Below are positions 7,420 through 14,780 of a stretch of DNA of 19,713 bases, piece after piece. The stretch comes from an uncultured Spirochaetales bacterium (GTDB lineage: Bacteria; Spirochaetota; Spirochaetia; Sphaerochaetales; Sphaerochaetaceae). A model generated the notes under the pieces. That model was given only the letters and a program-made list of their open reading frames with translations. It ran no database searches and had not been told where the DNA came from. The stretch covers positions 1 to 19,713 of the forward strand of contig CAKQJZ010000036.1 of the NCBI GenBank assembly GCA_934247875.1. Reading direction: 5' to 3'. The stretch's first letter is position 1, and each line of letters begins with the position of its first letter. Position numbers and translations under genes: made by a program.

Positions 7420-9798
7420 ATGTACACAGTAGTTAAACGAGATGGGCAGAGTGCTGCTTTTGATATAAAGAAAATCTCAACAGCGATTTCCAAAGCTTTT
7501 GATTCTCTTTCAAAGAACTATGATGAGAATGTTATCGACTTCATTGCACTTAAAGTCACAGCAGATTTCTCATCCAAAGTAAAGGATGGAAAGATTTCTG
7601 TTGAAGAGATTCAGGACTCTGTTGAAAAGGTTTTAGGAGAGGCTGGATACGCAGATGTAGCTAAGTCATATATTCTCTATAGAAAGCAGAGAGAGAAGGT
7701 CAGAAATATGAGATCTACATATCTTGATTACAAGAATGTAGTAGATAACTATCTTCGCCTCAATGACTGGAGAGTTAAGGAGAATAGTACAGTAACTTAC
7801 TCAGTTGGCGGTCTTATTCTCTCTAACAGCGGTGCAATCACAGCTAACTATTGGCTTAGCGAGATTTATGATGAAGAGATTGCCAATGCTCATAGAAATT
7901 GTGATATCCACCTTCATGATCTATCAATGCTTACAGGCTATTGCGCAGGCTGGTCTATCAAGCAGCTTATTCAGGAAGGACTAGGTGGAATTCCTGGAAA
8001 GATCACTTCAGCTCCAGCTGCTCATTTGGCAACTCTTTGCAATCAGATGGTAAACTTCTTAGGCATCCTTCAGAACGAATGGGCTGGTGCTCAGGCATTC
8101 TCTTCTTTTGACACATACCTTGCTCCATTCATCAAGAAGGACAAGCTTACATATGAAGAGACAAAGAAGTGCATTGAGTCATTCATCTATGGCGTGAACA
8201 CACCATCAAGATGGGGTACTCAGGCTCCATTCTCAAATATCACACTCGACTGGGTATGCCCAGCTGATATGGTTAATATGCCAGCTATCGTTGGTGGCAA
8301 GGACCAGGATTTCACATATGGTGATTGTCAGAAAGAGATGGATATGGTCAACAAGGCATTCATCGAAGTAATGATTGAAGGCGATGCTAATGGCAGAGGC
8401 TTCCAGTATCCTATTCCTACATACTCAATCACTAAGGACTTTGACTGGTCTGAGACTGAGAACAATAGGCTCCTGTTTGAGATGACAGCTAAGTATGGCA
8501 CTCCATATTTCTCTAACTACATCAACTCTGATATGAACCCAAGTGATGTAAGATCTATGTGCTGCCGTCTCCGCTTGGATTTAAGAGAGCTCAGAAAGAA
8601 GTCTGGCGGTTTCTTCGGCTCTGGCGAATCAACAGGTTCTGTTGGCGTTGTTACAATCAACCTTCCAAGAATGGCATATCTATCTAAGGATAAGGAAGAT
8701 TTCATGAAGCGTCTTGATCACATGATGGATGTATCAGCTCGTTCATTGAAGATCAAGAGAACTATCATTGGAAAGCTGCTTGAAGAGGGACTTTATCCAT
8801 ATACAAAGCGTTACCTTGGCTCATTTGACAACCACTTCTCAACTATTGGTCTTGTTGGCATGAATGAGGCTTGCCTCAATGCTTCATGGCTAAGATGCAA
8901 TATCGTAGATAAGAGAGGCCAGGACTTTGCTGTAGAGGTTCTCAATCATATGAGAGAGAGACTCTCTGATTATCAGGAGAAGTATGGAGATCTATACAAC
9001 CTTGAAGCAACTCCAGCTGAGTCAACAACTTATCGCTTTGCAAAGCATGATGTTGAGCAGTTCCCAGATATCATAACAGCAAGCATGGATGATAAGCGTC
9101 CTTATTACACCAACTCATCACATCTTCCTGTTGGTTATACAGATGATATCTTCTCAGCTCTCGATATCCAGGATAAGCTCCAGACTCTCTACACATCTGG
9201 GACTGTATTCCATACATTCCTTGGCGAGAAGCTTCCTGATTGGAGAGCAGCATCTAAGCTTGTCAGAACTATTGCTGAGAACTATGAGCTTCCATATTAC
9301 ACAATGAGCCCAACATACTCAGTCTGCACAGAGCATGGATATATCACAGGTGAAGTATATCAGTGTCCAATATGCCACAAGAAGACAGAAGTATATTCAA
9401 GAATCACTGGCTACTATCGCCCAGTACAGAACTGGAACGAAGGCAAGAGCGAGGAGTTCGTTGAAAGAAAGACTTATGATATTCCTAACTCAAAGCTTAC
9501 TCATAAAGGTGTTGCTAAGATAAAGGAGGAGAGTGAGATCTTCCATCCAGAATCACAAGAAGAGGACGGTGAGATGCTTCTTTTCACAACTAAGACCTGT
9601 CCTAATTGCAGAGTTGCCAAAGCAGCTCTTGATAAAGCAGGACTGAAATACAAGGTCATTGATGCTGAAGAGAATCCTGAGCTATGCAAGCGCTACAAAG
9701 TAATGCAAGCTCCAACACTCGTTGCATTCACAGATGGTGTTGCTACAACTATCTCAAATGCATCGCACATCAGGACATTCGCTGAAAGCGCTGTCTGA
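7420..9798 (+). CDS. nrdD: Anaerobic ribonucleoside-triphosphate reductase with C-terminal glutaredoxin-like domain
   Basis: Class III glycyl-radical reductase converting NTPs to dNTPs anaerobically. An in-frame TTG at 7357 would extend the protein, but AAGGGAG at 7405-7411 and the conserved MYTVVKRDGQ opening make ATG 7420 the start (792 residues). An ATP-cone covers about 1-95. Active-site cysteine C175 lies in HDLSMLTGYC; C381-C382 lie in SMCCRL, followed by the TGSVGVVTINLPR segment. C636, C649 and C652 (with a further ligand) suggest the structural zinc site. G664 in SRITGYY is the radical glycine. Family members usually end some tens of residues later; here residues 719-792 form a redoxin fold with CPNC (727-730) and a cis-Pro QAPTL motif. 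The fusion probably re-reduces the active-site disulfide, so the enzyme may use a redoxin rather than formate. A hairpin follows the stop. Confidence 0.93.
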   Translation: MYTVVKRDGQSAAFDIKKISTAISKAFDSLSKNYDENVIDFIALKVTADFSSKVKDGKISVEEIQDSVEKVLGEAGYADVAKSYILYRKQREKVRNMRSTYLDYKNVVDNYLRLNDWRVKENSTVTYSVGGLILSNSGAITANYWLSEIYDEEIANAHRNCDIHLHDLSMLTGYCAGWSIKQLIQEGLGGIPGKITSAPAAHLATLCNQMVNFLGILQNEWAGAQAFSSFDTYLAPFIKKDKLTYEETKKCIESFIYGVNTPSRWGTQAPFSNITLDWVCPADMVNMPAIVGGKDQDFTYGDCQKEMDMVNKAFIEVMIEGDANGRGFQYPIPTYSITKDFDWSETENNRLLFEMTAKYGTPYFSNYINSDMNPSDVRSMCCRLRLDLRELRKKSGGFFGSGESTGSVGVVTINLPRMAYLSKDKEDFMKRLDHMMDVSARSLKIKRTIIGKLLEEGLYPYTKRYLGSFDNHFSTIGLVGMNEACLNASWLRCNIVDKRGQDFAVEVLNHMRERLSDYQEKYGDLYNLEATPAESTTYRFAKHDVEQFPDIITASMDDKRPYYTNSSHLPVGYTDDIFSALDIQDKLQTLYTSGTVFHTFLGEKLPDWRAASKLVRTIAENYELPYYTMSPTYSVCTEHGYITGEVYQCPICHKKTEVYSRITGYYRPVQNWNEGKSEEFVERKTYDIPNSKLTHKGVAKIKEESEIFHPESQEEDGEMLLFTTKTCPNCRVAKAALDKAGLKYKVIDAEENPELCKRYKVMQAPTLVAFTDGVATTISNASHIRTFAESAV

Positions 9799-9806
9799 TA
9801 AACACT

Positions 9807-9830
9807 AAGCCCTGCCTTCTGGTAGGGCTT
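9807..9830 (+). terminator. Hairpin terminator after nrdD
   Basis: AAGCCCTGCC and GGTAGGGCTT form a 10-bp stem (one G-T pair) around the loop TTCT, starting 8 nt after the nrdD stop. The following CTTAAAT is only weakly T-rich. It probably ends the nrdD transcript; it may also block transcription arriving from the tRNA on the other strand. Confidence 0.6.
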
Positions 9831-9904
9831 CTTAAATCTGTGTTGCACGATCTTACTCTAAGGTATAAAATAGTGTTTTCTTAAATAGGTAGAAAATAAA
9901 AAAG

Positions 9905-9978
9905 TCGGGCAAGGCGGATTTGAACCGCCGACCCCAAGTCCCCCAGACTTGTACGCTAAACCCCTGCGCTATTGCCCG
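9905..9978 (-). tRNA. tRNA-Pro (anticodon GGG)
   Basis: On the minus strand a full 74-nt cloverleaf can be folded: acceptor CGGGCAA/TTGCCCG, D-stem GCGC/GCGT, anticodon stem CAAGT/ACTTG around the loop CTGGGGG (anticodon GGG), a 5-nt variable loop, and T-stem GGCGG/CCGCC with loop TTCAAAT. C1-G72 and discriminator A are normal for bacterial tRNA-Pro. CCA is not encoded: the bases after the discriminator are CTTTTTT, so CCA must be added after transcription and the T-run may end the transcript. Confidence 0.95.
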
Positions 9979-9987
9979 CTACATGAG

Positions 9988-10016
9988 AGCCTACCATGAT
10001 AGAAAACTGGTGTCAA
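9988..10016 (-). promoter_or_regulatory. Promoter of tRNA-Pro
   Basis: Reading the minus strand, a perfect -35 TTGACA (10011-10016) is followed after 17 bp by TAGGCT (9988-9993), with the tRNA 5' end 9 nt further on. The -35 and spacing are excellent, the -10 is only 3 of 6. Confidence 0.5.
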
Positions 10017-10021
10017 ATGCT

Positions 10022-10059
10022 GATAAATATTTATCCTTTTATGTTATTGACTAAAGGAT
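10022..10059. repeat. Overlapping inverted repeats between divergent promoters
   Basis: A perfect 14-bp palindrome, GATAAATATTTATC, lies at 10022-10035, immediately behind the tRNA-Pro -35 box. A second inverted repeat, ATCCTTT (10033-10039) with AAAGGAT (10053-10059), overlaps it and brackets the candidate -35 of the ATPase operon. The placement suits an operator, but no regulator can be named. Confidence 0.4.
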
Positions 10060-10075
10060 GATAAAAGCTAAGAAT
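10047..10075 (+). promoter_or_regulatory. Candidate promoter of the V-ATPase operon
   Basis: TTGACT (10047-10052; 5 of 6) is separated by 17 bp from AAGAAT (10070-10075; 4 of 6). Transcription would start near 10082, giving a short leader that contains the GGAG Shine-Dalgarno sequence of the first ATPase gene. Confidence 0.45.
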
Positions 10076-10096
10076 ACATTTGACTTTGGAGTGCTT

Positions 10097-10414
10097 ATGA
10101 AAAGTGAAGTTATAGAAGATATTCTTAATGTAGAGGCTGAAGCAGATAAAATCGTAAATGATGCAAATGATAAAGCCAGAGAGATTATCTTCTCTGCTCA
10201 GAGCAAAGCTAAAAGTCTGATCTCAAAACGCGTAGAAGAAGAAAGAGCTAACGACAATAAAGAGCTCGAAGAAAAGAGCAACGCTTTGAATGCTGCGCTT
10301 GAAGAATATGAGAGAGAAAAAATCCGGCTTGAAGAGGCCGCGACTGTTATGCCTGAAGATGTTGTCTCCAAGGCAACCAAGCGTGTTATTGATAGGATTA
10401 TTTCGATAGATTGA
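10097..10414 (+). CDS. ntpF: V/A-type ATPase peripheral-stalk subunit (G/H-like)
   Basis: Short, highly charged, almost wholly helical protein (105 residues) rich in Ala, Glu and Lys heptads: a coiled coil with no membrane segment. This is the pattern of archaeal AhaH / enterococcal NtpF, which pairs with subunit E to form the stator stalk joining the head to subunit I. An upstream ATG at 10058 would add 13 residues, but its only purine-rich stretch abuts the codon; GGAG at 10088-10091, 5 nt before ATG 10097, favours the shorter form. First gene of the operon, as NtpF is in Enterococcus. The family is weakly conserved, so position in the operon is the main evidence. Confidence 0.75.
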   Translation: MKSEVIEDILNVEAEADKIVNDANDKAREIIFSAQSKAKSLISKRVEEERANDNKELEEKSNALNAALEEYEREKIRLEEAATVMPEDVVSKATKRVIDRIISID

Positions 10415-10423
10415 GGATGTTGT

Positions 10424-11518
10424 ATGTCAAGAGTTGCTGATTATGGTTATGCTAATGCAAAACTAAGGGCAAGGATTGGATCAATCAGAGAAAGCAAGAC
10501 TATTGATGATATGATAAAGGCTCCAAATCTAGTTGAAGCTATCAATGCACTTAAAAACACTAGGCATAGCCATTTAGTTGATGTTTATGATAAAACCGGA
10601 GACTTGCAGCAAGTTGAGCTTGCGCTCTTCTCAGAAGAGGTTGAAACCTATAAGGAAGTAATCAAAATGCTTCCAGGAAAAAATGCAGCTTTTGTTGAAG
10701 TGCTTCTGGAAAAGCTTGAGATTGAGAACCTCAAGAACCTTATGAGAATGTGGTACTCAGAGGTTGTAAGGCATCACTCAATAAAATATAGAGCAGGGTA
10801 TCTTTATAGAGATGACATCACATGCCACATCGATGCAGAGGCAATTATCAATGCCCCTGATTATGATACTGTTCTGAATGCTGTCAAAGATAGCAAGTAC
10901 TATGATGTCTTAAAAGGCTATTCGCTTCAGTCTATTACATCTAAAGGTTTGTTTGATTTGGAGATTGCGCTTGATCATCTCTTCTTCAGTGATCTCTTTA
11001 AAGCTGTAGAGCGTCTTGATAAAGCAGATAGAGATATTGCTTCATCTATATATTTAATGGATATGGACCTTAAGAATATTCTGCTTCTAATCCGTTATGG
11101 CTACTACCATGAGATAGATAAAGAAGAGCTTAAGAGAGTAATCATTCCTTATGGCTATATATATAATGCAGGCGTTAGCCATAAGCTGCTTTCATCAGAT
11201 AATGCTGTTTCGGTTCTGAGAGAAATCATTGGATCTCGCTATGGTGAAGTAGGAGATGAGATTGATAGAGTCAGAAGAATGAGTGATGATATCACAACAA
11301 AAAGCGAGAACGCTGATAGTATTCTTCATATTGAGAAGTTCTTGTCTAAAGTAAGAGAGACAGAGTACAGAAAGATTCTTTCTGGTGATCCGCTTTCAAT
11401 TGGAGTTATTCTCGCTTATTTCTTTATCTCTAATCATGAAGATGCAAAGATTCGTGCGATTTTGTCTGCAAAGCTTTATAAGTGGAGTGAAGCGAAGATC
11501 AGGGAGGAAGTTGTATGA
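10424..11518 (+). CDS. ntpC: V/A-type ATPase subunit C
   Basis: Subunit C (equivalent to eukaryotic subunit d) is the funnel-like socket coupling the central rotor shaft (D and F) to the membrane K ring. The opening VADYGYANAKLRARIGSIR and the repeated helical segments rich in Leu, Tyr and acidic residues are typical; no membrane helix or nucleotide motif is seen. Length 364 suits the family. GAGG lies 7 nt before the start. Its end overlaps the ntpI start by 4 nt (ATGA), indicating coupling. Here C comes directly after the stalk gene and before I and K, unlike the Enterococcus order (F-I-K-E-C-G-A-B-D). Confidence 0.9.
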   Translation: MSRVADYGYANAKLRARIGSIRESKTIDDMIKAPNLVEAINALKNTRHSHLVDVYDKTGDLQQVELALFSEEVETYKEVIKMLPGKNAAFVEVLLEKLEIENLKNLMRMWYSEVVRHHSIKYRAGYLYRDDITCHIDAEAIINAPDYDTVLNAVKDSKYYDVLKGYSLQSITSKGLFDLEIALDHLFFSDLFKAVERLDKADRDIASSIYLMDMDLKNILLLIRYGYYHEIDKEELKRVIIPYGYIYNAGVSHKLLSSDNAVSVLREIIGSRYGEVGDEIDRVRRMSDDITTKSENADSILHIEKFLSKVRETEYRKILSGDPLSIGVILAYFFISNHEDAKIRAILSAKLYKWSEAKIREEVV

Positions 11519-13500
11519 GTGTATTCACACGCAAAATGAAAATGCTTACAGCAGTTGTTATGGATGACCATAAGGATGCTGTAGTTAAGGCTCTTCTAGA
11601 GCTTGGAGTGATGGAATTTGTACATATAGATGCTCTCCCATCAGATAAAGTATCTGCTATAACAACTCATAAGAGCGAGATTTCCAAAGCTGCGCTTTCT
11701 GATATGAGAATCAGAATTGAAGGCTTATTCGATCAAGCTAAGATTGATATTCCAGAAATCAGCAATCAGGATGTCGAGGATGTAAAGAATCTTGACTATG
11801 ATGCTGCTAAACACTCTCTTGATAGACTATCTTCATCTATCCAGACAGTTAAAGACCAGCAGAAGAATGTCAATCAGTCTTTATTAGCTACGCGCGAGCT
11901 TATTTCATATATAGATGGAAAGAAGTTTGAGTTCTTGGATTTGAGAGTCGGCACTATTACAGGTAATGCAGATGACCTTGAAAAACGTCTTCAGAGCATT
12001 TCTGGCGTATTTCTTAAAAATGAGATGCCTTACGTCTCTCTGACACTCCGCAGAGACTCTAATAGAGTTACTGATATCATGGATAAGTTCGGATGGACAG
12101 AGAGTGTAGATAAGAATGCCCAGAAGACTGCTCTACATAAAGCTCTTGTTGCGCTTAAAGAGAGAGAAGAGGAAGAGAAGAAGGAACTTGCTGCTCTTTC
12201 TGATAAGTTCAGAGAAAAGATAATTCAAAAGAAAGATGAGCTTGTTGAGCTTTGGAAAGTTGTAAGAATCAATGAGCTTTCTGAGAAGATCGAGTCTTAT
12301 TTCTCATATACAAAGAATACAACTCTGCTCTCTGGCTGGGTTCCTCGCGAATACCAGGAAGCTACAGAAAGTGCTATATATAAAGCAACAGCTGGCAAAT
12401 GCATTGTTGAGTGGAAAGATGATTCAGAGGTTGATAGAGATGAAGTTCCTGTAGCTATTACATCCCCGAAGTTCTTCCGCCCATTTGAGCATATGGTTAA
12501 GAACTATGCAACTCCTGAGTATGGCTCAATCAACCCAACACCATTTACGACAGTTGCATATATATTGATGTTCATGCTTATGTTCGCAGATTTGGGTCAG
12601 GGCTTTGTTCTGCTTTTAATCGGTATTCTCGGTAGTGCTTATTATAAGAAGAATCCAATGGTCAAAGATGGACTATTGAGCCGCTATCTATGCAATCTGC
12701 TGATATACTTAGGGCCTGCATCAATGGTTGGCGGTATTCTCTTTGGCTCTTGTTTTGGCTTCTCTATTTTCCCTGCAGTGTGGTTTAACTATCACGCTGT
12801 TGTAAATGGACACGGTGGAAATGGGCTTGTCAACAGCATCTATGATATTCTAGGAATCACAATATATTTTGGTATTGGAATTATATATCTCGGTCTTTTC
12901 TTGAACTGGATAAATCTTTTCAGAAAGAAAAGATACATTGAATTGATATTCGATAAGAACGGCTTAGTCGGCGGTTTCTTATTCGGTATCGGAATCTGGT
13001 TTGGTTCTGGCTTTGTCAAATCAAATTATAAGGTATTCCCATCAGCTCCTTGGTTCAGCGTATGTCTTGCAGTTGGCATTATAATGGTTGTAATCAAGGT
13101 TCCAGTTGAGAGAATTGTCGCTAAAATCACAAAGGGAGAGAAGATAAAGATCGGATCTCTCATTATGGATACATTCATGGAGACACTTGTTGAAGGGTTG
13201 GAAATCTTCTCAGGCTTCCTTGCCAATACTCTTTCATTCATGAGAGTTGCTGGTCTTGGAATTGCCCATGTATCTCTTATGACAGCATTTGAGGATATGG
13301 CAGATCTGACTTCAAATGTTATATTTAAAGTATTCATTCTGCTGCTTGGCAACGTGCTTGTAATTGCGCTTGAGGGCTTGAGTGCAGGCATACAGTCACT
13401 GAGATTGAATTACTATGAATTTTTTACAAAGTATTTTACTGGACATGGTATCGCATACGAGCCTGTTGGGCTCAGAAGCCATGTCGGTGTAGAGAAATAG
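11515..13500 (+). CDS. ntpI: V/A-type ATPase subunit I (membrane stator)
   Basis: Subunit I (a-subunit equivalent) supplies the ion half-channels and anchors the stalks. The first ~340 residues are soluble and strongly coiled-coil (two long charged helices near 90-130 and 195-250); the rest holds about seven to eight hydrophobic segments, starting with the one around TVAYILMFMLMF. The essential arginine that faces the rotor carboxylate is probably R577 in LSFMRVAGLGIAH. Length 661 is normal. GGGAGGAA precedes the ATG. The 4-nt overlap with ntpC couples the two genes. Confidence 0.93.
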   Translation: MSVFTRKMKMLTAVVMDDHKDAVVKALLELGVMEFVHIDALPSDKVSAITTHKSEISKAALSDMRIRIEGLFDQAKIDIPEISNQDVEDVKNLDYDAAKHSLDRLSSSIQTVKDQQKNVNQSLLATRELISYIDGKKFEFLDLRVGTITGNADDLEKRLQSISGVFLKNEMPYVSLTLRRDSNRVTDIMDKFGWTESVDKNAQKTALHKALVALKEREEEEKKELAALSDKFREKIIQKKDELVELWKVVRINELSEKIESYFSYTKNTTLLSGWVPREYQEATESAIYKATAGKCIVEWKDDSEVDRDEVPVAITSPKFFRPFEHMVKNYATPEYGSINPTPFTTVAYILMFMLMFADLGQGFVLLLIGILGSAYYKKNPMVKDGLLSRYLCNLLIYLGPASMVGGILFGSCFGFSIFPAVWFNYHAVVNGHGGNGLVNSIYDILGITIYFGIGIIYLGLFLNWINLFRKKRYIELIFDKNGLVGGFLFGIGIWFGSGFVKSNYKVFPSAPWFSVCLAVGIIMVVIKVPVERIVAKITKGEKIKIGSLIMDTFMETLVEGLEIFSGFLANTLSFMRVAGLGIAHVSLMTAFEDMADLTSNVIFKVFILLLGNVLVIALEGLSAGIQSLRLNYYEFFTKYFTGHGIAYEPVGLRSHVGVEK

Positions 13501-13505
13501 GAGGG
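13499..13505 (+). promoter_or_regulatory. Very strong Shine-Dalgarno sequence for ntpK
   Basis: AGGAGGG, the best ribosome-binding site in the window, overlaps the ntpI stop and lies 5 nt before the ntpK ATG. It fits the need for many copies of the rotor-ring subunit per complex. Confidence 0.7.
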
Positions 13506-13510
13506 TCAAT

Positions 13511-13855
13511 ATGACCGTATATGGATTTAAGAAAAGAGTAGGCTTGTCATTCGTATTACTAGCATTGGTACTTGCTGGTACAGCATTTCTATTCACACCA
13601 TCACTTTCAGCTGCTGCTACTGAGGCTGTAGCAGAGAACAGAAATGTAGCTTGGGTTTGCTTTGCTGCTGCTTTGGCATTTGGCTGTGGTGCGTTCGGTG
13701 CAGGTATGGCTATCAGCCATGTTGGTTCTGCTGCTATGGGTGCTATTTCTGAGAAGCCAGAGATTGCAACTAACGCTCTTATTTTCATTGCTCTTGCAGA
13801 AGGTCTTGTAGTATTCGGATTCATTACAGCATTGATGATTCTTGGTAAGGTCTGA
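13511..13855 (+). CDS. ntpK: V/A-type ATPase subunit K (rotor-ring proteolipid)
   Basis: Rotor-ring subunit that carries the translocated ion. The 114 residues comprise an N-terminal hydrophobic segment (10-29) ending in a possible signal-peptidase site (SLSAAA, 31-36), then one helical hairpin: about 46-70 and 86-111. This is the short two-helix form, unlike the duplicated four-helix 16-kDa NtpK of Enterococcus, and its layout resembles the short Thermus V/A-type subunit. The ion-binding carboxylate is E97 in ALAEGLVVFG. Helix 1 has no Gln or Glu, and the tyrosine expected four residues past Glu in sodium-type rings is not seen; that leans toward proton coupling, though this is inference. 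Two nt separate it from the next gene. Confidence 0.93.
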   Translation: MTVYGFKKRVGLSFVLLALVLAGTAFLFTPSLSAAATEAVAENRNVAWVCFAAALAFGCGAFGAGMAISHVGSAAMGAISEKPEIATNALIFIALAEGLVVFGFITALMILGKV

Positions 13856-13857
13856 TA

Positions 13858-14157
13858 ATGGAATACTTCGTAATCGGAGATGCAGATACGGTTTTAGGCT
13901 TCTCAATTGTTGGTGTTAATGGAATAGAAGCACGCACAAAAGAAGAAGCCGAAGAGGCGTGGAAGAAAGCACTTGAAAACCATAATTATGGTGTAATCAT
14001 CATTACTGAGGATGTGGCTACTCTTATCAGAGAGACGGTTGATCGTTATCTCTTCTCAGAGAGTTTTCCTCTGGTTGTTGAGATTTCTGCCTCTGATGGA
14101 ACTGGTACTAGAGATCTGAAGTCTTTGGTTAATGAAGCACTTGGAGTATCGCTATGA
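13858..14157 (+). CDS. ntpG: V/A-type ATPase subunit F
   Basis: Central-shaft subunit F, which binds subunit D and turns with it. The 99-residue sequence opens with FVIGDADTVLGFSIVGV, the hallmark of the family, then an alpha/beta Rossmann-like fold with GVIIITED and the conserved PLVVEI strand. No membrane segment. AAGGT lies just upstream of the ATG; the end overlaps the ntpE start by 4 nt (ATGA). The symbol follows Enterococcus usage, where NtpG is subunit F. Confidence 0.9.
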   Translation: MEYFVIGDADTVLGFSIVGVNGIEARTKEEAEEAWKKALENHNYGVIIITEDVATLIRETVDRYLFSESFPLVVEISASDGTGTRDLKSLVNEALGVSL

Positions 14158-14780
14158 CAAATAACTCAAATCCTTTGATCAATGAGATTTTAGATAAAGC
14201 CAGAAAAAAAGCTGATGCCATCATCAAGGATGCTGAAGCGCAGAGTGAGAGAATCTTGGATGATGCTAACGCTAAAGCTGAGAGTATGGCAGAGGCAGAG
14301 CATCGTCTTTTCCTTGAGAAGCTTGATAGGATAAATGGCAAGGAAGAGAGTGCAAAGCGTAATATAGACCGTCTCACAGAGCTTAAGGCTATGGATAGTG
14401 CTTATTGCGCTGTCATGGATCGAGTAGATAAAGAATTCAAGAAGCTTGCAAAGAGCAAGGAGTTCAGCTCAGTGCTATCTCTTTGGATAGCTGAAGCTGC
14501 TATAGGGCTTGGAAAGAAGGAAGCTAAAGTTGCTTATTCTTCTCTTTATCCTGTAGGAGAGGAAGAGCTTAAAAGAGCTCAGGAACTTGTAAAAGAAGCA
14601 ACAGGCTCTGACGTTGCATTGACTTTGGATTCTCTCCACATAGATGGAATCGGTGTTGTTCTTACTTCCCTTGATGGGAAAGTATCTTATAATAATCAGC
14701 TTGATACTCGTCTGAGACGCTATCAGAGAGATATCAGGAAAATAATTCAGGAAGAAAATGCAAGGCAGAATAGTAGGTAA
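14154..14780 (+). CDS. ntpE: V/A-type ATPase subunit E (peripheral stalk)
   Basis: Stator subunit E, 208 residues. The first ~85 residues are a long Ala/Glu/Lys/Arg helix that would pair with the G/H-like stalk protein; the remainder is an alpha/beta domain that caps the B subunit at the top of the head. Ends of the type seen here (VVLTSLDGKVSYNNQLDTRLRR) are diagnostic of E. GGAG precedes the ATG by 8 nt. Its last 23 nt overlap the ntpA start. Confidence 0.9.
   Translation: MTNNSNPLINEILDKARKKADAIIKDAEAQSERILDDANAKAESMAEAEHRLFLEKLDRINGKEESAKRNIDRLTELKAMDSAYCAVMDRVDKEFKKLAKSKEFSSVLSLWIAEAAIGLGKKEAKVAYSSLYPVGEEELKRAQELVKEATGSDVALTLDSLHIDGIGVVLTSLDGKVSYNNQLDTRLRRYQRDIRKIIQEENARQNSR

Noticed and set aside
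9831..9904. Possible third NrdR-like site (ACACTATTTT on the minus strand) after nrdD
   Set aside because: Only one half-site matches and it is downstream of the gene, next to the tRNA terminator; likely chance.
10058..10096. Upstream ATG adding 13 residues to the stalk subunit
   Set aside because: Its purine-rich stretch abuts the start codon, and it lies inside the likely promoter; GGAG five bases before ATG 10097 is better placed.
13396..13824. Long minus-strand open frame (142 codons) opposite ntpK
   Set aside because: It is the antisense shadow of the Ala/Gly-rich ntpK gene, has no plausible ribosome-binding site and resembles no family.
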